Assembly: GCA_002380675.1 (NCBI GenBank)
Contig: DFWB01000351.1
Coordinates: 1 to 7,474 of the forward strand
Direction: 5' to 3'
DNA from: Akkermansiaceae bacterium UBA4145
GTDB lineage: Bacteria; Verrucomicrobiota; Verrucomicrobiia; Verrucomicrobiales; Akkermansiaceae
DNA: 7,474 nt
The notes beneath the pieces are model-generated. The model saw only the letters and a program-made list of their open reading frames with translations. It had not been told where the DNA came from and ran no database searches. A program made the position numbers and the translations under genes. Below are positions 1 to 6,451 of the stretch, piece by piece (position 1 is the stretch's first letter; each line of letters begins with the position of its first letter).

Positions 1-257
1 TGCCGGTGATCCTGATCGGCAGTCCGGTCTTTCCCTGCGTGAAACTGAAATTACATGGAGGAGATTTTGTTGTTCAGGCAAAGGGTGCTCACGAGGATAA
101 TATCTACGTTCAGAGAGCGTGGCTGAATGGCCGAGCCCTTGAGCGTTCCTACCTCAGGCTGAGTGAGTTCCACGGCGGTTCAGAGCTGGTTTTGGAGATG
201 GGCGAGAAGCCGTCTTCGTGGGCTAAAGAGAGTCGCCCTCCGTCATTTGTTTCCTGA
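1..257 (+). CDS. GH92 family alpha-mannosidase, C-terminal fragment (5' truncated by window edge)
   Basis: Only the last 84 or so codons are present; the reading frame is open from base 3 to the TGA at 255-257, so the gene runs in from outside the window and the GTG at 6 is not a real start. The fragment has the order of motifs that closes GH92 glycosidases: an IGSPVF stretch, a strand region ending in a Gly-Gly turn, DNIYVQ (family form close to EN-Y-IQ), LNGRAL, a GGSELVLEMG strand and a short tail with PPS. GH92 enzymes are usually exported calcium-dependent exo-alpha-mannosidases that trim mannose from N-glycans or mannans. The catalytic acid and base residues lie upstream of this fragment and cannot be checked, so activity and linkage specificity are inferred from family only. 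A glycosyltransferase gene follows after 74 bases on the same strand. Confidence 0.85.
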   Translation, partial: PVILIGSPVFPCVKLKLHGGDFVVQAKGAHEDNIYVQRAWLNGRALERSYLRLSEFHGGSELVLEMGEKPSSWAKESRPPSFVS

Positions 258-264
258 GAAAGCA

Positions 265-277
265 GCCCCGCAGGGGC
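265..277 (+). other. Short GC hairpin after the GH92 stop
   Basis: Five perfect G-C pairs (265-269 with 273-277) flank a three-base GCA loop, 8 bases after the stop codon. There is no T-rich tract behind it, so it is only a weak candidate for termination or for protecting the 3' end of the mRNA. Confidence 0.2.
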
Positions 278-309
278 GCGAGCTCGAAGCTGGCATGGGA
301 ACTGCGTTG

Positions 310-322
310 GGTTTGTAAAACC
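310..322 (+). promoter_or_regulatory. Small perfect dyad just upstream of the glycosyltransferase start
   Basis: GGTTT and AAACC form a perfect inverted repeat around GTA, ending 9 bases before the ATG at 332. It lies where a ribosome-binding site would be expected, and no Shine-Dalgarno sequence is visible there. It could be a small operator or an mRNA hairpin, or chance: a 5+3+5 dyad is short. Confidence 0.15.
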
Positions 323-331
323 AGCAAAGCA

Positions 332-1693
332 ATGAGCGTTTCACTTGAGCATTTACCGGGCAGCAGCGGGTCCTTTCATCAGAGAGATCTCGTCAAGGTT
401 TCACATCTCATAATGGTCGTCCGGGCGGACCCAATTATCTGCGGACACTCTACGGAGGCGCGTAATCTCGCTGAAGCCGGTATCGAAATGGGCTTGGAAT
501 CAGTCCACATCGTCACTTATCCAATCGATGTTCTAGAGGAGAGCGGACTTCCATTAAAACCGCTTGAGACGGTCTCGCATTATTCCGCGGGGATCAAGGT
601 CTGCCGCCCGAAGCCTGTCGGTGATTACAAGGTGCTTGATGGTCGGCTGGGATACGCTCTCAGTGGTGAGCTGGTGGACATCCTTCATGGATTGCACGGG
701 AGAGTCATGTTGATGGACCTTTACCTTGTGCCTCACGGCCAGATGGTGATGAACGCGGTGCGGACTTTTGAGAACGTGGAGAGGTCTCCAGATGTCTTTA
801 CCGTTGGCGAGGCTGTGGGGTCGGACATCACGAATGTAGTTAGGAATGCCTTGGAGGTCGGACAGACCGGAGCAGCTCAGATGGTCCTCGCTAACTACCT
901 CGATCATGACCTCCCGGTAGCAGTCAGTGAGTTCACGAGGGATATGATTATTGAATCAGGGGAGGCGGTAGATGCTGAACTGGGCACGGACTTTGCGACT
1001 CAGCTGAAGGAAAGAGTACAAATAAGTTACCCTGCGATTGATACAGTGGCATACATATCAATCGAGGAGGATCTCCAGCGGATTGACGAGGTTCTTTCGT
1101 CGCGGGCGCTCGAGAGGGATGGCTATGTTATGTTTCTTTCACGCATCGCTCCAGCGAAGGGGGTCGATGACTTGATAGCAGCCTATCGCGAGAGTGAATT
1201 GTATGGGGTGAAGAAGCTTATTATCTGTGGCAATGGCCCAATGAAGGAACAGATTAGGGGCCTTGTCTGCGAAGACCCTTCAATCGAGGTCTTGGATGAT
1301 GTCAGCGATGAAGAGAAAGGGGCTCTCATGTATGGATGTTACGCTTGGTGTTTGCCGAGTAAGCCGCAACCTGAGTTCGTCGAGACGTTTGGGATTGCGG
1401 TTGCGGAGAAGATGCTGGCTGGAGGACTTGGTCCGGTTATCACCACCGGGACTGGAGGAATTCCGGAGGCTTCCGGGGGGAACTGCCTTCAGCACGCGGC
1501 GGGCGATATTGAGGCTCTCAGAGACTGCCTCAACGAGGTCGCTTCCATGTCAGACGATGAACGCAGAACTCTTTCGGAGCGTGCTCGCCGGTTCGCCTAT
1601 CAGTTCGACCGTCGGAACGTTCTGACCAGGTTGCTGCGTAGCGCTGCGACGGTCTCCTCGGAGAGTGTGGATGTTGCTACCTTGACCGTCTGA
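332..1693 (+). CDS. GT4-type (GT-B fold) glycosyltransferase, 453 aa
   Basis: This is predicted to be a retaining glycosyltransferase of the GT4/glycogen synthase-like superfamily, moving a sugar from a nucleotide-sugar donor to an unknown acceptor in the cytoplasm. The C-terminal donor-binding half is textbook: the LSRIAPAKG strand-loop (residues about 269-277, with Arg271 and Lys276 where the family binds donor phosphates), the LIICGNGPM strand, a CLPSKPQPEF segment and the EX7E motif (Glu351 and Glu359, in VETFGIAVAEK), then a TGTGGIPE loop. The N-terminal acceptor half opens with MVVRADPIICGHSTEARNL after a poorly conserved leader of about 26 residues. No signal peptide or membrane segment is seen. 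Length is normal for the family. The ATG at 332 is the first reasonable start, but it has no Shine-Dalgarno sequence, and a start nearer the VVRADP strand cannot be excluded. Its neighbour on the 5' side is a GH92 mannosidase gene; mannose as substrate would be only a guess. Confidence 0.88.
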   Translation: MSVSLEHLPGSSGSFHQRDLVKVSHLIMVVRADPIICGHSTEARNLAEAGIEMGLESVHIVTYPIDVLEESGLPLKPLETVSHYSAGIKVCRPKPVGDYKVLDGRLGYALSGELVDILHGLHGRVMLMDLYLVPHGQMVMNAVRTFENVERSPDVFTVGEAVGSDITNVVRNALEVGQTGAAQMVLANYLDHDLPVAVSEFTRDMIIESGEAVDAELGTDFATQLKERVQISYPAIDTVAYISIEEDLQRIDEVLSSRALERDGYVMFLSRIAPAKGVDDLIAAYRESELYGVKKLIICGNGPMKEQIRGLVCEDPSIEVLDDVSDEEKGALMYGCYAWCLPSKPQPEFVETFGIAVAEKMLAGGLGPVITTGTGGIPEASGGNCLQHAAGDIEALRDCLNEVASMSDDERRTLSERARRFAYQFDRRNVLTRLLRSAATVSSESVDVATLTV

Positions 1694-1831
1694 TAGCGAC
1701 AACTGAGGCCGGGGTTCAGCTCTTTTGATGATCATTAGTCAAATTTCTCAAGAGGAGCCCTCCTGAAACGCCTTTCTCCCTTGTCTGAGCCCCACGACCG
1801 GGTTACCCCGAGCGTGAAAATGTTGCGGAGT
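1694..1831 (+). other. Non-coding spacer between glycosyltransferase and repeat-protein genes
   Basis: No convincing reading frame is present. Two weak dyads occur: TTTGA/TCAAA (1724-1728 with 1739-1743) around the palindrome TGATCA, and AGGA/TCCT (1753-1756 with 1761-1764). Neither is a good intrinsic terminator. The first is AT-rich with a short TTT further on and might mark the end of the glycosyltransferase transcript. Confidence 0.3.
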
Positions 1832-1859
1832 TTGGGCGAGTAGCCCGCTATGCTACAAT
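1832..1859 (+). promoter_or_regulatory. Sigma-70-like promoter with extended -10 for the repeat-protein gene
   Basis: TTGGGC (1832-1837, half-match to TTGACA) and TACAAT (1854-1859, five of six to TATAAT) are separated by 16 bases. TG at 1851-1852, one base before the -10, makes a full extended -10 element. Transcription would begin near 1866, giving a 5' leader of about 17 bases before the ATG at 1883. This start point lies downstream of the possible ATG at 1850, which therefore would not be in the mRNA. A dyad GTAGC/GCTAC (1840-1844 with 1852-1856) overlaps the spacer and -10 and could serve as an operator. Confidence 0.5.
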
Positions 1860-1882
1860 ATAAGCTCAGAACAACCAAATTT

Positions 1883-3061
1883 ATGAAGACTATCACATTC
1901 TCAGTTGTAGCATTGCTGCTGTTTGGAGGAGGGATCTCCCTCCTGAAAGCCGATCATCACGGCAATAAGTCTGGCGATGAGCACCAACATACGAAGAAGG
2001 CAGATACGCCCCTTCGTGGTGAGAATAGAATCAGGGCTGCGGTGGCAGAAGGTAAGATTTCAAGGGAAGAGGCACGCAAACGGCTCGAGGGAATGCGGAA
2101 GGCTCAAGTAGCTGAGAAGCCGGGTGACCGGACACCCAGTGCTGAGGAATATCGTCGCCGTGAGGCGATGATCAAGGAGGCCGTCAAGGCGGGAAAAGTA
2201 ACCAAGGAAGCAGCAGAAAAGCGGCTTGCGCAAATGCGCCGGATGGTCGCAGACAAGAGAGCCGGGGCCGAAGAGCAGGGTGCCGATACACCTTTGCGTG
2301 GCGAGAGGAAAATCAGAGACGCGGTAGCGAAAGGTAAGATCTCCAAGGAAGAGGCAAGGAAGCGAATGGAAGGCATGCGTAAAGCACATGCTGAGAAGGG
2401 GGCGCCGGAAAGAGCAGGACTTCGCATCGAGGACTACCGCCGGGGTGAGGCTCGGATCAGGGAAGCCGTCAAGGCGGGTAAAATCTCCAGAGAAGACGCA
2501 GTGAAGCGTCTGGGCGAGATGAGAAAGGCTGTTGGTGGCAAGGGAGAAGCGAAGGGACCCGAAGGTGAGGGCAAAAAAGGCGACGGAGCCGCCAAGTTCC
2601 GTGCCATGGAAGAAGAGATCAGGGAAGCCGTCAAGGAGGGCAAGATGTCGAAGCGTGATGGCATGGCAAAACTTGAAGAGCTGAAGAAAAAAATGTTTGG
2701 GCCAGGAAAGAAGCAGGGTCGAGGAGACCAGGGGAAGAATGAGCGCGGAGGAAAGTTCCGTGCCATGGAGGAAGAAATCTGGGCAGCGGTCAAGGAGGGC
2801 AAAATGTCGAAGCGGGATGGCATGGCCAAAATTGAAGAGCTGAAGAAAAAAATGTTTGGTGGGCAGGAAAAGCAGGGTCCGTCTGCGAAAAAGCTTCCGG
2901 GCGGAGAAGCAGAGGATCTCAAGCGTGCGATGGAGGCTCTGAAGCCGCGCCCTCCCGCGAAGAAGCGGCCGAGTGGAGATGCGGAAGATCTAAGGCGTGC
3001 CGTGGAGGCCCTGAAACGTGAGAATGCGGAACTTCGGAAGCGCCTTGGAAAGGGCCGCTAG
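1883..3061 (+). CDS. Secreted, highly charged helical-hairpin repeat protein (unknown function), 392 aa
   Basis: The function is not recognised. The ATG at 1883 is chosen because it gives a classic signal peptide: MKT, a hydrophobic core (SVVALLLFGGGISLL) and a likely cut after LKA at residue 23. The frame-open ATG at 1850 would bury this under 11 extra residues and lies upstream of the predicted transcription start. The mature protein begins with a His-rich stretch (DHHG, HQH). It then carries six repeats of about 30 residues with the core I-x-x-A-V-x-x-G-K-(I/V/M)-(S/T)-(K/R)-x-x-(A/G)-x-x-(K/R)-(L/M/I)-x-x-(M/L), which reads as helix, Gly-Lys turn, helix. Two shorter AEDLKRAMEALK-type repeats and a coiled-coil-like RENAELRKR tail close it. 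The composition is dominated by Lys, Arg, Glu and Ala, with no cysteine, so a strongly basic scaffold or binding protein of the periplasm or cell surface is plausible. The helical hairpin loosely recalls SHOCT-type oligomerisation modules, but this is only a resemblance. No Shine-Dalgarno precedes the start. Confidence 0.85.
   Translation: MKTITFSVVALLLFGGGISLLKADHHGNKSGDEHQHTKKADTPLRGENRIRAAVAEGKISREEARKRLEGMRKAQVAEKPGDRTPSAEEYRRREAMIKEAVKAGKVTKEAAEKRLAQMRRMVADKRAGAEEQGADTPLRGERKIRDAVAKGKISKEEARKRMEGMRKAHAEKGAPERAGLRIEDYRRGEARIREAVKAGKISREDAVKRLGEMRKAVGGKGEAKGPEGEGKKGDGAAKFRAMEEEIREAVKEGKMSKRDGMAKLEELKKKMFGPGKKQGRGDQGKNERGGKFRAMEEEIWAAVKEGKMSKRDGMAKIEELKKKMFGGQEKQGPSAKKLPGGEAEDLKRAMEALKPRPPAKKRPSGDAEDLRRAVEALKRENAELRKRLGKGR
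2594..2700 (+). repeat. C-unit copy 1 of a recent 107-base direct duplication
   Basis: This segment matches 2753-2859 at 98 of 107 positions by my count, without gaps. Six of nine differences are silent; the three amino-acid changes are Arg to Trp, Glu to Ala and Leu to Ile. Both copies end in a seven-A run (2687-2693 here) within the codons for a Lys-rich helix. Confidence 0.85.
2753..2859 (+). repeat. C-unit copy 2 of the 107-base direct duplication
   Basis: This is the second copy, 159 bases after the first, separated by a 52-base linker coding for a Gly/Lys/Gln-rich stretch. The seven-A run lies at 2846-2852. The high identity compared with the A and B pairs marks it as the youngest readily visible duplication in the gene. 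Confidence 0.85.
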
Positions 3062-3073
3062 GGCTGGCACTTT
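3049..3073 (+). terminator. Possible terminator hairpin at the end of the repeat-protein gene
   Basis: AAAGGGCC (3049-3056) can pair with GGCACTTT (3066-3073) with one G-A mismatch, around a nine-base loop that contains the TAG stop. The only T-run is inside the stem and the following bases are not T-rich, so termination efficiency is uncertain. Confidence 0.25.
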
Positions 3074-3132
3074 GACAATAGCCCCCATTCCCCGGTGAAC
3101 CCTCTCTCCGGGACGGAGTTTACCTGCCCATT

Positions 3133-6100
3133 ATGAGGGTTCTAGTTCCTGCATATGCTTTCCTGCTGGTGAGCTGTCTTGCCATTGGGGCTCCGGCCGT
3201 GCCGGCGAAGGTCGGGCATCCTTCCTTCCTGAGCCCGCATTCCAAGCCGCTTGTCATTAGCGAGGGCCACGTGTTCGTGGTAAACACCCCGGCTGATACC
3301 GTCGATGTCATTGATCGGAGGACCCGTAAGATTGTAAGGCGGATTTCCGTCGGGGTGGACCCGGTCGGATTAGCTCTGCGTCCGGACGGCGAGGAGCTGT
3401 GGGTTTCCAACCACGTGTCCGATTCGGTGAGTGTGATCGATCTCGCGAGAGAGAGCGCCACGCGGTTCCACGTTGTAGCAACTATTCAGGACATTGACTC
3501 CCGAACGAGGGCAACCCGGTTTGACGAGCCCGTTGGAATCGCGTTCGCAAGCGACGACAAGGCGTATGTTGCGCTCTCTTCAGAAAATCGGATCGCGGTG
3601 GTCAACACGCGGACCCGTAAGGTTGAGAAGCGATTGAGGATTACGGCGCAGGACCCAAGAGCCATCGTGGTGAAAAACGGGTTGCTCTATGTTGTTCCTT
3701 TCGAATCCAACAACAAGACCCAGCTTTCCGGGGGCTACAAGCTGGATGGTGACCTGGTAACCTTCAATGCGCATGAGCATTCGATCGCCCACAACAACGT
3801 GCTCTCCCTCGGGCACGTGACCGATATCGTCAAGCACCCTCGTGTTCCAGACCGGGATCTATATATCTTTGATACGAGGACCGACCGCCTCGTCAGGACC
3901 GTGGATACCCTCGGAACACTGCTTTATGGACTGGCAGTAAATTCGAAAGGAGATGTGTTCATTGCGCAGACAGATGCCCGGAATGACATTAATGGCCGGG
4001 CAGGTACAGGGAAGCATGGTCTTGCAGAGCTGGGGAACCGTGCCTTCCTCAATCAGATTACAAAGGTCCCTGCAGGAGAAAAGGCCAAGCCCAAGTTCTA
4101 TGATTTGGAGCCTCGGCCGCCCAAGCATCCGAAACGGAGTGAGGCTTTGGCCACGCCCTATGGTCTTCAGGTAAGCGGGGATGATGCCACATTGGTGGTG
4201 AGCGCCGCAGGATCCGATATGGTATGTGTTCTGGATGCGACCACCGGAGCGATTCTGGGGCGGGTTAAGGTCGATTCCGTTCCCCGCGGTATTGCGCTTG
4301 TAGAGAGCGAAAGGGGCGCCCCGACCGGGGCATGGGTGCTCAACGCAGTGGCAAACACGGTTTCGGTGCTGGACCTTAGTAATTTGGCCGATCCGAGGGT
4401 GGAGGCGAGTATCGTTCTCGCAGACCCCACTCATCCGGAGTTCAAGATGGGAAGAATCGCTTTCAACAAAGCTTCCGCTTCCACGACGGCGACGTTCTCC
4501 TGTGCCAGTTGTCATCCGGATGGCCACACCGACCAACTTCTCTGGGTGCTGAAGACCCCGGTTGTCACCGGGGGGAATCAGATCATGCCGCGTTCCACGA
4601 TGCCAGTGCGAGGCTTACGGGATACGGCACCCTTTCACTGGGACGGTATTCCCGGGGATCCCTATGGAGGGAACAACAGTGCAAATATACGGAGCCATGA
4701 GGCTCCTAACAGTGATCCCGCAAAACCAGAGAGTGCGACGCGTCACGTCATTGACGGCAGTCTTGCGACAACAATGTTGATGGTAGGAACGAGCACCGAG
4801 AACGACGAGGGCAAACCTGGGCTGTTGTCAGCAAAGGAGAGGGACGATATGGCAAAGTTTCTTCTCAACATTACTTACCCACCTGCGCAGCGACGGGCTT
4901 TCGATAACAAGCTTACCAAGAGAGCAGAAGAAGGATTCAGGCAGTTCCACATCGTGGGTAACAAGGAATCGAAGGGGATGAATGTTTGTGGTGATTGTCA
5001 CCGCATGCCCTTTTTGGTCAGCACTAACACACCTGGGTCGGGGATGGATGCCCCTACTTGGAGAGGCGCGTATGACCGTTTTTTGATTCTACCGCAGGGC
5101 CGGTTGAATATTATCGATTTCGATTTTTATCGGCGAGTTGCCGATGCAGGGAATTCCGAGCGGGCAATCTGGAAATTCTCATGGCAGGGGCGCGAAGAGT
5201 TTGACCCGGTCTGGGAGATGGTGACCGAAGGGAGCACTGGGTTTTCTGGGTCGTTCGCAAGACAGGTAACTCTGAACCGGGCGACCGCGGGCGAAAAGCT
5301 GACCCTTGATCTGATAGAAGCTCTGGAAACTTCTGCTCGGGAAGAGGGCATTATCCTGCAGTGTGATGGGGTGCAAATGCAGGAAGGGGAAGGCCGTTCG
5401 GTGGTCTTGCAATTCGATGGCACCAGTTATGCCACGACGGGGAAGGAGCGTAGGACGATCAGCCGGGAACGCCTTCTGAAAGCGGCGGCGGCAGGAACAT
5501 TCGTAGGGACGCTTACCGGGCGACACGGAGTCAATGACGACTACGATCACCCGCAGCCGGCTCTCTGGACGCGGGGATCTCTCCACGCTCAGGTAGGAAG
5601 ACAGCGCTTTCCGAGACTGAATGATCAAGAGAAGACGATGGTCCTTGGTGCCCGGCATGTCAGGGATGGAGCGGCGGTTATCGTGAATGGCAGGAGAGTG
5701 CCCGCAACGGTAAGGAACCTCAGGACGGACCGGATTTCGATCGAACTAGAGACCCTCCCGACTCCGGGAATGCATTTTCTGCAAGTTCAGAACCCCAGTG
5801 GTCTTTTCAGCAATGACTTTATCTTCCATACCGGACGTGATGAGGCGGCGCCTCGCGAAGCTCGCTCCACGAATGATCCCTCAGGATTGCGGGATAGATT
5901 AGCGGAGGCGATTGAACGTGGCGATATCGCGGCTGTCCGACGCTCAATTCGGGCTGGAGCGCCTACGAATGCCCGTCGTTATGGAGATGGAGGCATGACG
6001 CCACTTTCTACGGCGGTCTTCCACGGTCGGATGGACATCGCAAGGTTCCTCGTAAAGGAGCACAAAGTCAGTGTTTCCTATCACAATCGTGACGGGAATA

Positions 6101-6363
6101 CCCCCCTGCATCTGGCCGCGTTTCTATGCAGGGAAGACATGATTGAATTCCTTCTGGCAAACGGAGCATCGCTCACTAAGAAAAACCAGCGTGGGGAAGC
6201 AGCGGTTGATACGGTTTCCGGTCAATGGAGCAGCGGATTACGCCAGTTTTATGAGGGGGTCATCGGCGGTTCCAATCTCGACCTGAACGTCGATTTGATC
6301 CAGAAACAGAGGCCTAAGGTCGCTGAATTGTTGCGGGAGAGGTCCTCCCGGGAAGGGCGCTAG
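3133..6363 (+). CDS. Exported YVTN beta-propeller / di-haem cytochrome c / ankyrin fusion protein, 1076 aa
   Basis: This is probably an envelope or periplasmic electron-transfer or oxidoreductase protein. Residues 1-25 are an export signal: either cut after A-P-A (residue 22), or a lipobox LVSC with Cys15. Residues about 38-420 form a YVTN-type propeller with repeated strands such as VFVVNTPADTVDVID, ELWVSNHVSDSVSVID and WVLNAVANTVSVLD. Residues about 440-715 hold the cytochrome part: CASCH at 457-461 followed by RGLRDTAPFHWDG (494-505), and CGDCH at 619-623 followed by MDAPTWRGAYDRF. This resembles MauG/di-haem peroxidase-like domains found fused to propellers. Residues about 840-900 look like an IPT/TIG-type beta domain. 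Residues about 916-1020 are three ankyrin-like repeats, the clearest being DGNTPLHLAA. The substrate is unknown. The ATG at 3133 directly begins the signal peptide; the nearest purine-rich GGAG lies about 15 bases upstream, too far for a standard ribosome-binding site. Confidence 0.88.
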   Translation: MRVLVPAYAFLLVSCLAIGAPAVPAKVGHPSFLSPHSKPLVISEGHVFVVNTPADTVDVIDRRTRKIVRRISVGVDPVGLALRPDGEELWVSNHVSDSVSVIDLARESATRFHVVATIQDIDSRTRATRFDEPVGIAFASDDKAYVALSSENRIAVVNTRTRKVEKRLRITAQDPRAIVVKNGLLYVVPFESNNKTQLSGGYKLDGDLVTFNAHEHSIAHNNVLSLGHVTDIVKHPRVPDRDLYIFDTRTDRLVRTVDTLGTLLYGLAVNSKGDVFIAQTDARNDINGRAGTGKHGLAELGNRAFLNQITKVPAGEKAKPKFYDLEPRPPKHPKRSEALATPYGLQVSGDDATLVVSAAGSDMVCVLDATTGAILGRVKVDSVPRGIALVESERGAPTGAWVLNAVANTVSVLDLSNLADPRVEASIVLADPTHPEFKMGRIAFNKASASTTATFSCASCHPDGHTDQLLWVLKTPVVTGGNQIMPRSTMPVRGLRDTAPFHWDGIPGDPYGGNNSANIRSHEAPNSDPAKPESATRHVIDGSLATTMLMVGTSTENDEGKPGLLSAKERDDMAKFLLNITYPPAQRRAFDNKLTKRAEEGFRQFHIVGNKESKGMNVCGDCHRMPFLVSTNTPGSGMDAPTWRGAYDRFLILPQGRLNIIDFDFYRRVADAGNSERAIWKFSWQGREEFDPVWEMVTEGSTGFSGSFARQVTLNRATAGEKLTLDLIEALETSAREEGIILQCDGVQMQEGEGRSVVLQFDGTSYATTGKERRTISRERLLKAAAAGTFVGTLTGRHGVNDDYDHPQPALWTRGSLHAQVGRQRFPRLNDQEKTMVLGARHVRDGAAVIVNGRRVPATVRNLRTDRISIELETLPTPGMHFLQVQNPSGLFSNDFIFHTGRDEAAPREARSTNDPSGLRDRLAEAIERGDIAAVRRSIRAGAPTNARRYGDGGMTPLSTAVFHGRMDIARFLVKEHKVSVSYHNRDGNTPLHLAAFLCREDMIEFLLANGASLTKKNQRGEAAVDTVSGQWSSGLRQFYEGVIGGSNLDLNVDLIQKQRPKVAELLRERSSREGR
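4501..4515 (+). other. Haem c attachment site 1 (CASCH)
   Basis: Codons 457-461 read Cys-Ala-Ser-Cys-His, the covalent haem c binding motif. It is followed by PDGHTDQ, typical of propeller-linked di-haem cytochromes. Candidate distal ligands nearby are Met485, Met490 and His502. Confidence 0.9.
4987..5001 (+). other. Haem c attachment site 2 (CGDCH)
   Basis: Codons 619-623 read Cys-Gly-Asp-Cys-His, a second covalent haem c site 162 residues after the first. Met625 and Met638 are the nearest methionines; Met638 in GSGMDAPTWRG sits where a distal ligand would be expected. Confidence 0.9.
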
Positions 6364-6370
6364 CCCGGGG
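6346..6370 (+). terminator. GC-rich hairpin across the stop codon of the cytochrome fusion gene
   Basis: CCCGGG at 6347-6352 can pair with CCCGGG at 6364-6369, plus a T-G wobble outside, around an 11-base loop that contains the TAG stop. An alternative smaller stem is GGGC/GCCC (6355-6358 with 6363-6366). No T-tract follows, so this may be a Rho-independent-like pause or a 3'-end stabilising structure rather than a strong terminator. Confidence 0.25.
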
Positions 6371-6451
6371 ATGTGACTGGAGCAAGATAAAGAGGCATCG
6401 ACCTTGGCTGTGATGTGGGGTTCACTGCTCCGAACATACCATTTTATTGTT

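Larger units (their letters stand above)
2000..3019 (+). repeat. Coding repeat array, order A-B-A-B-C-C-D-D
   Basis: Eight repeat units are visible in the repeat protein. A units: 2000-2104 and 2282-2386 (29 of 35 residues identical, both opening ADTPLRGE). B units: 2147-2245 and 2432-2530 (20 of 33 identical, opening with YRR-x-EA). C units: 2594-2700 and 2753-2859 (near identical). D units: 2903-2947 and 2975-3019 (AEDL-(K/R)-RA-x-EALK). A-to-A spacing is 282 bases and B-to-B spacing 285, so A-B was duplicated as one block. The pairs show different degrees of decay, implying stepwise growth. Confidence 0.85.

Noticed and set aside
2000..3019. Repeats considered as a CRISPR array or non-coding satellite
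   Set aside because: Units stay in one reading frame, vary mostly in a protein-like way and have no uniform repeat/spacer lengths.
1883..3061. Histone H1-like or EF-hand protein
   Set aside because: Lys/Ala-rich composition suggests H1-like at first, but there is a clear signal peptide and regular repeats rich in Glu; the turns lack the spaced Asp residues of EF-hands.
3072..3100. Perfect -35 box TTGACA before the cytochrome fusion gene
   Set aside because: No acceptable -10 hexamer occurs at 16-18 bases; the bases there (around GTGAAC) do not resemble TATAAT. It also overlaps the proposed hairpin of the previous gene.
3091..3112. Inverted repeat CCCGG/CCGGG with a 12-base loop before 3133
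   Set aside because: Loop is long, stem is only five pairs and no T-tract follows; not enough to call a terminator or operator.
3859..4536. 225-codon open frame on the - strand inside the cytochrome fusion gene
   Set aside because: Antisense shadow of the propeller coding region; no recognisable motif.
6404..6451. TTG at 6404 as start of the PAL-like gene
   Set aside because: It would add 16 residues before a complete signal peptide beginning at the ATG at 6452, which is the more natural start.
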